Origin: JBEVJK01 sp040510195
Lineage (GTDB): Bacteria; Pseudomonadota; Alphaproteobacteria; Rhizobiales; Rhizobiaceae
Reading direction: 5' to 3'
NCBI GenBank assembly: GCA_040510195.1
Contig: JBEVJK010000107.1
Coordinates: 26,283-90,282, forward strand
DNA: 64,000 bases
Under the pieces are notes generated by a model. The model was given only the letters and a program-made list of their open reading frames with translations. It did no database searches and was not told the DNA's origin. Position 1 is the first letter of the stretch. Each line of letters starts with the position of its first letter. Of this stretch, positions 8,682 through 17,247 are shown in pieces. The position numbers were made by a program, and so were the translations under genes.

Positions 8682-9533
8682 AGCAATAAAGCTAGAGCCT
8701 TCGCGCGGCAGAAGCGGTTCTTCCCTTCCCTTGCCAAGGTTCCGCGGGGAGAGCTATGCGAGGCCATGGCGGTTCCACACGCCGTGGACCCGGAGCAAAA
8801 CCCTCCATGTCGGGTGATTTCGGGCAGAATGCGTTCGGGTCCGTGCAGGAACGCGAGCCAAACCAGCGGAACCAGACGAAAACGCCGATCCTCACCGTCA
8901 GTCCTCGCCAGGGCCAGGCGGTCTGAGCACGCCGATGCTCGTTCGCAAGACCGCCGACCGGTGCCACCAAGCCTGGCCGCGGGGAGCGCTGATCGATCAG
9001 GCAGCTCCGCTCGTCAGCGGCGCTCCTCAGCCAGGGGGGTGCAGCTCGATCGGGGGTGGCGCTGAATGAGGAGGCGCGCCCGACATGCGCCGTTCATACA
9101 AACGAGGAAGCCATGCACCGGCAGGCGTCAAGTCGCGGCCATGATCGGGCCAGGCGCCAACCACACCATTCGGGCAACGCTTGCGCCATCGAGCGCCTGG
9201 AGTGTTGCCGGGACCAGGGAAAAGCCGACCCCTCTGAAATCTCGAAGACGCTGCCACGACGGGCTGCGGTCGAAGACATTCGGCGATTCCGATGCGTGCT
9301 GGAGTTCCGATTGATTTTCCGCAGAGGCAAAAAAATGGCGCGGTGCCGCCGACGGCCGACAGGGAACCGGTTGGCGCGACAAGCCGAAAGGGATTTGCGA
9401 ACAGCATGTCAGTGCCCAGCATGTCAGCGCCCAGCGGGTTCATCCCAATGCAGCGCAGCGTGCTGACCTCGCCTACGAGATCGCGGACAACCGTATAAAA
9501 CCCAGGGAAGGACGTGGCGCACCCCAGACAGCG
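8682..9533. other. Gene-poor stretch of ~850 bases
   Basis: Several frames are open here on both strands, but none has protein-like composition, a good start, or a recognisable domain. No tRNA is visible. The only structured element I noticed is the tandem 15-base repeat at 9403-9432. The stretch may be decayed sequence. Confidence 0.5.
9403..9432. repeat. Two tandem 15-base repeats
   Basis: AGCATGTCAGTGCCC is followed immediately by AGCATGTCAGCGCCC, one mismatch in 15, with another AGC beginning a third copy that does not continue. It lies about 100 bases behind the aldo/keto reductase stop. Function unknown; it may be replication slippage. Confidence 0.6.
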
Positions 9534-10358
9534 TCAATCCCAGCGGGGCGCGAAGTCGAAGTCGCAGAGCCGGCTGTTGCGCGAGGAAAGTGCCGTGATG
9601 GCGGCCATCTCCTCGGCAGCAAGCGCGAAGTCGAAGATGGCGGCGTTCTCCGCCAGGCGTTCCTTCCTGGTGGTGCGCGGGATGGCGGCGACTCCGTCCT
9701 GCTGGACGTGCCAGCGCAGTACGATCTGCGCCGGCGAACGGCCGTGGCGGGTGGCAGCGTCCCGGATCGGCGGCTCTTCGAAGAGACCGCGGCCGCGGTA
9801 GAGCGGGCAATAGGACACCAAAGCGAGACGCGCGTCGCGGCAGGCGGCGCCGACCTTTTGCTGGTCGAGATAGGGGTGATACTCGACCTGGTTGCAGGCG
9901 AGCGGGGCTTCCGATGCCCGCACCGCCCGCTCGAGCAGGGCGGTCGGGAAGTTGGCGACGCCGATATGCCGAGCGAGCCCGCGACGGCGCGTCTCGTTGA
10001 GGGCCTCGACCGACCGCTCGAGCGGCACCCGGTCGTTGGGCCAATGGATGAGCAGGAGGTCGACGGAAGGAAAGCCGAGCCGCTTCACGCTCGCTTCGGC
10101 AGAACGGAGAAGGTCGCCAGGCGCGATGTCGGTCCACCACACCTTGGTGGTGAGAAACACGGCGTCGCGCGCTAGGCCGGAGGCGCGGATGCCTTCACCG
10201 ACGGCCGCCTCGTTATCGTACATGGCCGCCGTGTCGACGTGGCGGTAGCCGAGGCGCAAGGCCTCGGCCACGATTTCGGTGCACTGCCGGCCCCTCAGCG
10301 TCCAGGTGCCAAGGCCGAGCGCCGGGATCGCCGCGCCGTTCGCCTCGATCCGATGCAT
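9534..10358 (-). CDS. Aldo/keto reductase (2,5-diketo-D-gluconate reductase type)
   Basis: 274 residues, the standard length for this superfamily. The catalytic tetrad is present: D42 and Y47 in YRHVDTAAMYDNE, K72 in LTTKVWW, H105 in LLLIHWPND. The NADP-binding C-terminal loop (PRTTRKERLAEN) is also there. Such enzymes reduce aldehydes and ketones with NADPH in the cytoplasm. Two ATGs compete: at 10364 the GAGGAG motif abuts the codon, whereas at 10358 it lies six bases upstream, so I chose 10358. The gene is divergent from the DUF1624 gene, about 100 bases away, and has no operon partner. Confidence 0.9.
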   Translation of the reverse strand: MHRIEANGAAIPALGLGTWTLRGRQCTEIVAEALRLGYRHVDTAAMYDNEAAVGEGIRASGLARDAVFLTTKVWWTDIAPGDLLRSAEASVKRLGFPSVDLLLIHWPNDRVPLERSVEALNETRRRGLARHIGVANFPTALLERAVRASEAPLACNQVEYHPYLDQQKVGAACRDARLALVSYCPLYRGRGLFEEPPIRDAATRHGRSPAQIVLRWHVQQDGVAAIPRTTRKERLAENAAIFDFALAAEEMAAITALSSRNSRLCDFDFAPRWD

Positions 10359-10454
10359 GCTCATCTCCTCTGCCGCTCTCCCGCTTGCGCTGCCGGCGAA
10401 AGCGCTGCAACAGAAGGCATGTACGCGCAAGACGACCCCGCTGGAAGCCGCAAG

Positions 10455-11414
10455 ATGCGGCGTATCGCCGCCATCGACCTCGCCCGGGGGGCGGCGCTCG
10501 TCGCCATGGCCGTCTATCACTTCGCCTGGGATCTGGAATTTTTCGGCTATGTCGAGCCGGGGACCACGGCTGCCGGAGGCTGGAAGCTGTTTGCGCGCGC
10601 GATCGCGACGAGCTTCCTCATCTTGGCGGGCGTCAGTCTCGCGCTCGCCCATGGCAAGGGCATCCGCTGGAAACCATTCTTCCGCCGGCTGGCTAAGGTC
10701 GGCGGCGCGGCCGCGCTGATCTCGGCGGGCACCTTTGTGGCGATCCCCAACGATTTCATCTTCTTCGGCATCCTGCACCAGATCGCGCTGGCCAGCGTGC
10801 TCGGCCTCGCCTTCCTGCGCCTGCCGGCGCCGGTGACGCTGCTGGCCGCCGCTGCCACGATCGCGGCCCCGCATTTCCTGCGCAGCCCGCTTTTCGACCA
10901 TCCGGCGCTCTGGTGGGTCGGGCTGTCGACGCAGAACCCGCACTCCAACGACTATGTGCCGGTGTTTCCATGGTTCGGCGCCGTGCTGGCGGGAATCGGC
11001 GCCGCCCGCCTCTTCGTCGTGCCGCTCGGGCGACTGGCCGGGCGCGAGCCGCCAGCGGCATTCGCCCCCTTGAGCTTTGCGGGACGGCACAGCCTGGCGT
11101 TCTATCTCCTGCACCAGCCGCTGCTGATCGGCGCGCTGTGGCTTTTTAGCCAATTGGCGCCGCCGGCCGTTCCGCCTCAGGACGCCCAGTTTCTCCGCGC
11201 CTGCCAGGCGAGTTGCTTAGAGGCCCGAACCGGGCCGTTCTGCACGACCTATTGCGGCTGCATGCTCGACCGTCTGGTGGCGGCCAAGGCGCTCGACAGC
11301 ATCTTTGCGGACGCGCAGAATACGGCGGTTCAAGAGAGCGTGCAGGCAATGGCGGCCGCATGCACGGAGGAGACCGACGCCGAGTCGCGGCAAGAGGGAG
11401 GAGGGTCCCCATGA
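10455..11414 (+). CDS. DUF1624 / heparan-alpha-glucosaminide N-acetyltransferase-like membrane protein
   Basis: 319 residues. The opening RRIAAIDLARGAALVAM-x-YHF-x-WDL is the DUF1624 signature (R-x4-D-x-R-G-x-A...YH). About seven to eight membrane helices follow, ending in the SFAGRHSLAFYLLHQPLLIG segment with its conserved RHSLxxYLxHQP. The family transfers acyl groups across membranes in characterised relatives; the bacterial substrate is unknown. After the last helix comes a ~85-residue soluble tail with six cysteines (CQASCLE, CTTYCGC), which is unusual and looks like a small metal-binding or disulfide module. The ATG at 10455 has GGAAG seven bases upstream; 10419 is an in-frame alternative. 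Its stop overlaps the next start (ATGA). Confidence 0.85.
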   Translation: MRRIAAIDLARGAALVAMAVYHFAWDLEFFGYVEPGTTAAGGWKLFARAIATSFLILAGVSLALAHGKGIRWKPFFRRLAKVGGAAALISAGTFVAIPNDFIFFGILHQIALASVLGLAFLRLPAPVTLLAAAATIAAPHFLRSPLFDHPALWWVGLSTQNPHSNDYVPVFPWFGAVLAGIGAARLFVVPLGRLAGREPPAAFAPLSFAGRHSLAFYLLHQPLLIGALWLFSQLAPPAVPPQDAQFLRACQASCLEARTGPFCTTYCGCMLDRLVAAKALDSIFADAQNTAVQESVQAMAAACTEETDAESRQEGGGSP

Positions 11415-11887
11415 GCGAAAGGCAGGTGCGGCCGAGCCGAGTGCCATGGCCGCCGCTCCTCTACCTGGCCGCCATCGCGGCCAGCCTGGGCTTGAACGCG
11501 TTCTATCCCCTGCCCTATTTGGGGCCGCCGCTCTCGGACCTGCTGTTCGCCATCGGGTGGCTGGCGATAGCGGCGGTCGTGGCCATCGACGTGGCCGCCT
11601 TCCATACGCTGCGCAAAGCCAACACCACCGTGCTCCCGCATCGCGGAGCCGACCATCTGGTCACCGACGGTCCGTTCTCCTTCACCCGCAACCCGATCTA
11701 CCTCGCCAATACCCTGCTGATGTTCGGGCTCGGGCTGGTCAGCGGAATCACCTGGTTCTTCCTGCTCGGCCTCGTCGCTGCGTTCCTGACGCAGAAGCTG
11801 GCGATCGAAGGCGAGGAGCAGCATCTGGAAATCCGCTTCGGCAAGCGCTACCGCGACTACGCCAAGCGCGTCCGCCGCTGGATCTGA
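11411..11887 (+). CDS. Isoprenylcysteine carboxyl methyltransferase (ICMT)-family membrane methyltransferase
   Basis: 158 residues with three or four membrane helices. The C-terminal half has the ICMT/PEMT signature: LVTDGPFSFTRNPIYLAN, then E-G-EEQHLEIRFGKRYRDYAKRVRRW. The RNPxY and E...L...FGxxYxxY motifs form the SAM-binding membrane pocket in the family. Bacterial members methylate unknown small or lipid substrates. The start overlaps the stop of the DUF1624 gene by four bases and follows GGAGGAGGG, so the two are almost certainly translationally coupled and may act in one pathway. Confidence 0.88.
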   Translation: MSERQVRPSRVPWPPLLYLAAIAASLGLNAFYPLPYLGPPLSDLLFAIGWLAIAAVVAIDVAAFHTLRKANTTVLPHRGADHLVTDGPFSFTRNPIYLANTLLMFGLGLVSGITWFFLLGLVAAFLTQKLAIEGEEQHLEIRFGKRYRDYAKRVRRWI

Positions 11888-11894
11888 CCAGCTG

Positions 11895-12281
11895 TCAGGT
11901 GGTAACGCCAAGCTCGGCGAGTCGCTCGACGCAGGATTCCTCGGCGTGGTCGAGCTCGGCGAGCGTTTCTTCGAGGTCGCGCCGCTTCTGGCGCAGCCCT
12001 TCCCGCTTCTCCTCGATGCGCCGGATCATCAGCTTCAGCTGGCCCACTTCGCCCGGCGGCTCGCGGTACATCTGGATGATCTCGCGGATCTCGGCGATCG
12101 AGAAGCCGAGCCGCTTGCCGCGCATGATCTGCTTGACCAGATGACGGTCGGAAGGACGGAAGAGCCGGGTGCGGCCCCGCCTGACGGGATGGATCAGGCC
12201 TTCGTCCTCGTAGAACCTCAAGGTCCGGGTCGAAATCTCGAACTCGCGGGTCAATTCCGTGATCGTGTAGTAGTCCCGCAT
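11895..12281 (-). CDS. MerR-family transcriptional regulator
   Basis: 128 residues. The N-terminus is a MerR winged helix: YYTITELTREFEISTRTLRFYEDEGL, followed by wing 2 (RRGRTRLF) and the second helix pair (LGFSIAEIREII). A long coiled-coil dimerisation helix (LKLMIRRIEEKREGLRQKRR) follows, with a short tail holding one cysteine. It resembles the LiuR-like regulators that accompany acyl-CoA dehydrogenase genes in rhizobia, but no such genes are adjacent here. It converges on the ICMT-like gene with 7 bases between stops. Confidence 0.9.
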   Translation of the reverse strand: MRDYYTITELTREFEISTRTLRFYEDEGLIHPVRRGRTRLFRPSDRHLVKQIMRGKRLGFSIAEIREIIQMYREPPGEVGQLKLMIRRIEEKREGLRQKRRDLEETLAELDHAEESCVERLAELGVTT

Positions 12282-12362
12282 CGACTGCCCTTGAGCCCAG
12301 CAAGCGAAAAACTTCGCACGGCATTTACGTAAAAGTCAATCGCGAGCGGAGTTAGAGGCGGA

Positions 12363-13775
12363 TCAGCCCAAATGGAGCCACCAAGTGGCCAGGCCTAGGA
12401 AGGCCAGGAAGCCAGTGACGTCGGTGACCATCGTGGTGAAGATGGACGAGGAGATGGCCGGATCGGCGCCGGATCGGTGGAGGAGCAAGGGAATGAGGAT
12501 GCCGGCCAGCGCCGCGGCCAGCATATTGATCACCATGGCGGCGGCGATCACCAGGCCGAGGTCGCGGTTGTGGAACCAGAAGCCGGCGATGATGCCCAGG
12601 ATGAGCGCGATGATCGCGCCATTGAGCAGGCCGACCAGGACCTCGCGCCGGATGACCCGTTGGGCGTTGTAGATGTCGAGGTCGCGGGTGGCGAGCGCCC
12701 GCACGGTGACGGTCATCGTCTGGGTGCCTGAATTGCCGCCGAGCGAAGCGACGATGGGCATCAGGGCGGCCAGGGCCACCATCTGTTCTATCGTGGCGCC
12801 GAACAGGCTGATGACGCTGGCCGAGAGGAAGGCGGTCGCCAGGTTGACGAGCAGCCAGGGAACGCGCGAGCGCGACGTCTCGATGACGGTGTCCGACAGC
12901 TCCTCGTCGCCGACGCCACCCATGCGCAAGAGGTCTTCCTCGGCCTCCTGCTGGATGACGTCGACCACGTCGTCGATGGTGAGCACGCCGACCAGCCGCT
13001 CGTTCTCGTCGACGACCGCGGCCGACAAAAGGTCGTATTGCTCGAACTCGCGCGCCGCCTCCTCCTGATCCATTGTGGCCGGAATGGCGTGGCGGGTCTC
13101 GCGCATGATCTCGTCGATCTTCACCGAGCGCTTGGTGCGCAGGATCTGGTCGAGATCGACGCCGCCCAGGAGCTTGAAGCTGGGGTCGATGACGAAGATC
13201 TGGCTGAAATGGTCGGGAAGGTTGGTGTCCTCCCGCATATAGTCGATGGTCTGGCCGACGGTCCAGAAGGGCGGGACGGCGACGAACTCCGTCTGCATGC
13301 GCCGTCCGGCGGTCTCCTCGGGATAGTCGAGCGCGCGCCGGAGGCGGATGCGCTCGGTGAAGGGCAGCTGGGCGAGGATCTCCTCCTGATCCTCCTGATC
13401 GAGGTCCTCCAGGATGTAGACCGCGTCGTCGGAATCGAGCTCCTGGACGGCCTGCGCGATCTGGTCGTTTGGCAGGTTGTCGACGATGTCCAGGCGGATC
13501 GCCTCGTCGACCTCGGTCAGCGCCGAGAAATCGAAGTCCGAACCCATCAGATCGACGAGGGCTCGGCGCTGCTCGGGCATCAACGCTTCCAGAAGGTCGC
13601 CGAGCTCGGACTGGTGGAGACCGGAAACGTCCTCCTTGAGGGTCAGCGTGTCGCGGTCGGCAATGGCGGCGCCGATATGGGCGAGGTAGGCGGCGCGAAT
13701 GGCGCCGTCCTCGCCGTAGATATCGGCGCCTTCGGGCCCTGGGTGGGCGGCGGCCGCTTCGTCGTTGCCTTCCAC
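12363..13775 (-). CDS. mgtE: Magnesium transporter MgtE
   Basis: 470 residues from the GTG at 13775. In order: an N-terminal MgtE domain rich in acidic residues (ELDSDDAVYILEDLDQEDQEEI), two CBS domains (about 185-310), the connecting helix and five membrane helices with the channel motif IVASLGGNSGTQ. The protein is a dimeric, Mg-gated cation channel of the inner membrane; the acidic N and CBS domains sense cytosolic Mg. GGAG lies eight bases before the GTG; an in-frame TTG at 13832 would add 19 poorly conserved residues. It stands alone and probably has its own promoter. Confidence 0.93.
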   Translation of the reverse strand: MEGNDEAAAAHPGPEGADIYGEDGAIRAAYLAHIGAAIADRDTLTLKEDVSGLHQSELGDLLEALMPEQRRALVDLMGSDFDFSALTEVDEAIRLDIVDNLPNDQIAQAVQELDSDDAVYILEDLDQEDQEEILAQLPFTERIRLRRALDYPEETAGRRMQTEFVAVPPFWTVGQTIDYMREDTNLPDHFSQIFVIDPSFKLLGGVDLDQILRTKRSVKIDEIMRETRHAIPATMDQEEAAREFEQYDLLSAAVVDENERLVGVLTIDDVVDVIQQEAEEDLLRMGGVGDEELSDTVIETSRSRVPWLLVNLATAFLSASVISLFGATIEQMVALAALMPIVASLGGNSGTQTMTVTVRALATRDLDIYNAQRVIRREVLVGLLNGAIIALILGIIAGFWFHNRDLGLVIAAAMVINMLAAALAGILIPLLLHRSGADPAISSSIFTTMVTDVTGFLAFLGLATWWLHLG

Positions 13776-13913
13776 CAGTCGAACTCCGCTTACAGGGGCC
13801 GCCTGCGGCGGCTGCGAGCCGTCGCCGACCAAGCCCTATCGGCAAGCCGCTGGCGGTTCAAGAGCGGCGGGTGGACCTGGAGATGGGGGTGGGGGCGACG
13901 GATCGCCAGGAGT

Positions 13914-15377
13914 TCAGGGACTTGCCGGCAGGACCTCACGTCCTGGCAGACCTGGAATGCCCGCGACCATGCCGCGCGGCGGGGCGGCGCCCGCCGCCTC
14001 CTCGGCAAGCCGCGCCTTGGCGCGTGCGGCAGCGACCGTGGCCACGGCCACGAAGAACAGGATGCCGGGATCGGCACTGCCGCCGTTGAAGGCGGCGCCG
14101 ACGAGCCCACCGAGCGTGACGGCGCGGACCCCGGCCACCGTATCGGCGGTGCTGGCGTCGACCCAGGGCTCCAGCGATCCCAGGCCGCGGAGGACGACGA
14201 AGAGAAGCCCCGCCATCATCAGGGCGCCGATGACGCCGAGCTGTGACAGGACCGCGATCGGCCAGCTGGAGGCGCGGGAGCTGCCGAAGCCCAGTCCGAA
14301 GCCACTGGTGTCGACCAGCGCCTCTAGGCTCTTGCTGTTCCAATAGGCCCGCTCCTGGCCGGAGCTCGACGAATGCTTGTTGATCACCATCGTATCGATC
14401 AGCTGGCCGAAGGCATCGAAGGCGCGCTCGTTGTAGATCAGCACGGCCAGGAAGGCGATGAGACCGGCGAAGCCGACGATGAGGACCGCGAGATCGGGTC
14501 TGTCGAGCCGGCCGCGGCCGATCCGGGTGCCGAGCGAGGCGGCGAGCGGGAGGGCGAGCACGGCCATGCCGACATAAGCCGTCGAGGAGGTGGACAAGAG
14601 GAGAAGCACGAGCAGCACGACGGTGAGCGCGGCGGAGAGGCGCGAGCCCGTGCGGCGCCAGTCCACATAGACGAAGGCGATGCAGGCGAGCGACATGCCG
14701 CCGAAGCCCGAGGCCTCGGAATAGGCGCCGGTGATGCGCGCGAAGCCGGCCTCGCTGGTCTCGGTGAGCATGACGTAGCTCGCCGTGCGGATCGGCTCCA
14801 GGAGGTCGCCGACGCCGCCCAACTTGCAGGCGAAGTCGATCAGTCCCATGGCCGTGTGGGCAATGACGAACAGCAGCACGCCCTTGCGAACCAGATCGAA
14901 GCGGTCCCGATGGAAGAGGATCAGGGTCAGGGCGATCGCGGTGAAGCCGCCAAGCAGGAAATAGCCGGTCTGCGAGATGTTCCCCGATACGGGAGAGAGC
15001 GGCACCTCGATAACGCCGAAGCGCTGCGGCGACTGAACAAAGGATGTGGTCTGACCGGCGAACAGGCGGGGGAACAAAAAGGCGCTGACCGCGGCATAGA
15101 GCATCAGCGCGACCAGCAGCCACATCGTCCTGACGCTGCCGAATACCGTGCCGAACTCCTGCAGGAAGCGGCGGCGCAAGGTGGTCGCGGCGACGAGAAG
15201 CGCGGCAAAGACGGTGTAGATGAGCGGCGAGGAGCCACCGAGCGAGCTCAAAGTGACCAATGCGGTCGAAGCGAAGGCGAGCGAAATGAACAGGCCGAGG
15301 AAGAGCGGCGCCCGCCAGACGAAGCCGGTCGCCAGCACGGCGAGGCAGACGATGAAGCCGGCGATGGACGCTTGCAC
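13914..15377 (-). CDS. O-antigen ligase-like polysaccharide polymerase/ligase, polytopic membrane protein
   Basis: 487 residues with about eleven to twelve hydrophobic segments and a large periplasmic loop in the second half (YNERAFDAFGQL to KSLEALVDTSGFGLGFGS). That layout and the 'G-x-G-x-G-x-SRASSW' region are typical of the Wzy/WaaL/O-antigen-ligase (PF04932-type) group. Such proteins join sugar repeat units or attach them to lipid A core in the periplasm. The GTG at 15377 follows AGGAGG; the frame runs further upstream to 15518 without membrane character. No glycosyltransferases are adjacent, so it may serve an exopolysaccharide locus elsewhere. Confidence 0.72.
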   Translation of the reverse strand: MQASIAGFIVCLAVLATGFVWRAPLFLGLFISLAFASTALVTLSSLGGSSPLIYTVFAALLVAATTLRRRFLQEFGTVFGSVRTMWLLVALMLYAAVSAFLFPRLFAGQTTSFVQSPQRFGVIEVPLSPVSGNISQTGYFLLGGFTAIALTLILFHRDRFDLVRKGVLLFVIAHTAMGLIDFACKLGGVGDLLEPIRTASYVMLTETSEAGFARITGAYSEASGFGGMSLACIAFVYVDWRRTGSRLSAALTVVLLVLLLLSTSSTAYVGMAVLALPLAASLGTRIGRGRLDRPDLAVLIVGFAGLIAFLAVLIYNERAFDAFGQLIDTMVINKHSSSSGQERAYWNSKSLEALVDTSGFGLGFGSSRASSWPIAVLSQLGVIGALMMAGLLFVVLRGLGSLEPWVDASTADTVAGVRAVTLGGLVGAAFNGGSADPGILFFVAVATVAAARAKARLAEEAAGAAPPRGMVAGIPGLPGREVLPASP

Positions 15378-15685
15378 CCTTGGACGGCCTCCTGTCCGAT
15401 GACCCTGGCGGTCGACCTGTCTCCCGCCGATGCCAGGACCGGCGAATCCATTGAGGACGCCCGATTCCTGCGCCTGGCCATCATGGCACGCCGAGACGGC
15501 GCCGCGGAAACCCGGCATTGGTGGTAGCCGGTGGTAGGCAGGCCCTGCTTACGGCGGGGTTCAGGGGCGATCGTGCCGGCGCGAGCCACCCCTCCCGCGC
15601 CTCAAAAACCGCGGCGCCGCCCTTGTTTCGCCAAAGGCTATTTGCTACATGCCGCGGGCCGGCGCGAGCCGGTCCTTCGTGACGT
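15378..15685. other. Gene-free stretch before tRNA-Leu
   Basis: No supportable coding sequence. It must hold the promoters of the reverse-strand ligase-like gene and of tRNA-Leu, but I could not pick out convincing -35/-10 pairs. Confidence 0.4.
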
Positions 15686-15770
15686 GCGGTCGTGGCGGAA
15701 TTGGTAGACGCGCAGCGTTGAGGTCGCTGTGGGGCAACCCGTGGAAGTTCGAGTCTTCTCGACCGCACCA
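15686..15770 (+). tRNA. tRNA-Leu (anticodon GAG)
   Basis: The 85-base sequence folds as a class II tRNA. Acceptor arms are GCGGTCG (15686-15692) and CGACCGC (15760-15766), followed by discriminator A and an encoded CCA. The anticodon stem CAGCG/CGCTG is perfect around the loop TTGAGGT, giving anticodon GAG at 15720-15722, which reads CUC leucine codons. The long variable arm and the GTTCGAGTC T-arm are visible. Confidence 0.96.
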
Positions 15771-15868
15771 CCGATCAGGTGATCCTTGATCCTGCTTAGC
15801 TTTCGCCAATTTTCCGGAGACGGACCGCCCCTGAGAGTGCCGAGGCGCGGGGCGGTGAACGAGCGAGC

Positions 15869-16090
15869 CTAGCGCAGCTTTGGCGGGGCGTTGAGCGTAT
15901 GGACCAGCTGGTCGAGCAGCTGGTCCTCATGCGTGAAGCCGCAGCGAACGAGCTCGAGCGCGATGACGGGCGCGTCGTCATGGGCCGGCTGATCCAGGAT
16001 CAGCCTGCCAGCCAGGCGGCCCAGTACGCGGTCGATCATAGCCAGTTGAGCAGGCGTCACGACGCCCGCCGCTTCTCGTGTGTCGGTCAT
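15869..16090 (-). CDS. Small hypothetical protein
   Basis: 73 residues beginning MTDTREAAGV. It is balanced in composition and predicted mostly helical (AQLAMIDRVLGRLAGRLI, then ALELVRCGFTHEDQLLDQL). No family recognised. An in-frame upstream start at 16117 would add nine residues; neither start has a strong ribosome-binding site. It sits alone downstream of tRNA-Leu on the opposite strand. Confidence 0.5.
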   Translation of the reverse strand: MTDTREAAGVVTPAQLAMIDRVLGRLAGRLILDQPAHDDAPVIALELVRCGFTHEDQLLDQLVHTLNAPPKLR

Positions 16091-16457
16091 AGGTTGCCCG
16101 CCAACTCGCGACGGCACACTCTACGCCTCCCCGCGGGCGCCCTCAAATCACGATGGTGGGAAAATCACATCGTCTCGACGGAGAGGACCGCGCTTATTGA
16201 CCAATCTCCAGTCGATCGAAAACGGGATCGACCAGTGCTAGGATGGCCGCCGCGCGAAGAGGAGCCACAAGCTCGGTGATGTCGCGCGCCACGATGAGGG
16301 GACGTTTGAGCGCCAGTGGTCGGCCGCAACCATTGCGCGTCCCGCCCGGCTTTTAGACGCTGCAAGCCCTTCGCACTGCCTCGACCATACGGCCCGTCGG
16401 CCGACTGCCAAGACCTCGATCGCCTGCAACCGCGACACGGAGAATGGGAGAACCTTC
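16091..16457. other. Gene-free stretch
   Basis: I see no gene, RNA or repeat in these 367 bases that I can support. Confidence 0.4.
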
Positions 16458-17108
16458 ATGACCGAAAGCCCTTCACGCAGCCAAACCAGTGCCTCGGAAG
16501 TCCGGGGCATCGACATGAAGCTCGAAGCCGTCGTCATCCCGGTCTCGGACGTCGAGCGGGCCAAGAGCTTCTACACCAAGCTCGGCTGGCGGCTCGACGC
16601 CGACTTCGTGGTGAGCAAAGATTTTCGGGCCATCCAGTTCACTCCACCGGGTTCGCCCTGCTCGGTCCATTTCGGCAAGGGGATCACCAAGGCGGCGCCC
16701 GGCTCGGCGTCCGGACTCTTTCTCATCGTCTCCGATCTCGAGGCGGCGCGCGCCGAGCTGGTCGCCCGAGGCGTCGAGGCGGGCGAAGTGTTCCACCAAT
16801 GGGTCGGGGAGGAGCCCAAGAGCGGCGTCGATCCGCAGCGGCGGAGCTATGCATCCTATGCCACGTTCAGCGATCCGGACGGCAACAGCTGGCTGCTGCA
16901 GGAGGTGACGGCGCGCCTGCCGGGGCGGGTGGACACTGACGAGACGACCTTCACATCGGCAAGGGACCTCGCCGCCGCCCTTCGACGTGCAGGAGCTGCG
17001 CATGGCGAGCACGAGAAGCGGACCGGCGGTCAATACGACACCAACTGGCCGGACTGGTACGCCGAATACATGGTCGCAGAGCACGGCGGGAAACCGCTGC
17101 CTAGCTGA
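16458..17108 (+). CDS. VOC-superfamily (glyoxalase/bleomycin-resistance) protein
   Basis: 216 residues. A vicinal-oxygen-chelate domain occupies about residues 20-155: LEAVVIPVSDVERAKSFYTKLGW opens the first beta-alpha-beta-beta-beta unit and FSDPDGNSWLLQEV closes the second. The DPDGN-x-W and FYxxLGW signatures are clear. VOC proteins use a metal to act on small organic substrates or bind antibiotics; this one's substrate is unknown. After the domain there is a ~60-residue extension ending YDTNWPDWYAEYMVAEHGG, a motif found in several VOC-like or SRPBCC-associated proteins. Transcribed alone, just ahead of the cyclase gene. Confidence 0.88.
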   Translation: MTESPSRSQTSASEVRGIDMKLEAVVIPVSDVERAKSFYTKLGWRLDADFVVSKDFRAIQFTPPGSPCSVHFGKGITKAAPGSASGLFLIVSDLEAARAELVARGVEAGEVFHQWVGEEPKSGVDPQRRSYASYATFSDPDGNSWLLQEVTARLPGRVDTDETTFTSARDLAAALRRAGAAHGEHEKRTGGQYDTNWPDWYAEYMVAEHGGKPLPS

Positions 17109-17247
17109 GCCGAGCCGCCGCGAGGGCGGCTGGCGGTGGTCGCCGTTCGACCCCCCGCCCAGCGCTGGCCGCTGGCGTCTCCCCGGCGGACGGGCTACAG
17201 AATGAGCGGTTCGTTCATCGGTCGGCTGCTGCCCAAGAGGGTGTCGA

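Noticed and set aside
4737..9065. A 1442-codon open frame on the forward strand
   Set aside because: It overlaps several real genes on both strands, has Arg/Pro/Gly-rich noise composition and no domain. Long open frames are common by chance in GC-rich DNA.
8682..9443. A 138-codon reverse-strand frame (9027-9443)
   Set aside because: It starts in the tandem repeat, is rich in Pro, Arg and Gly, lacks a ribosome-binding site and has no recognisable family.
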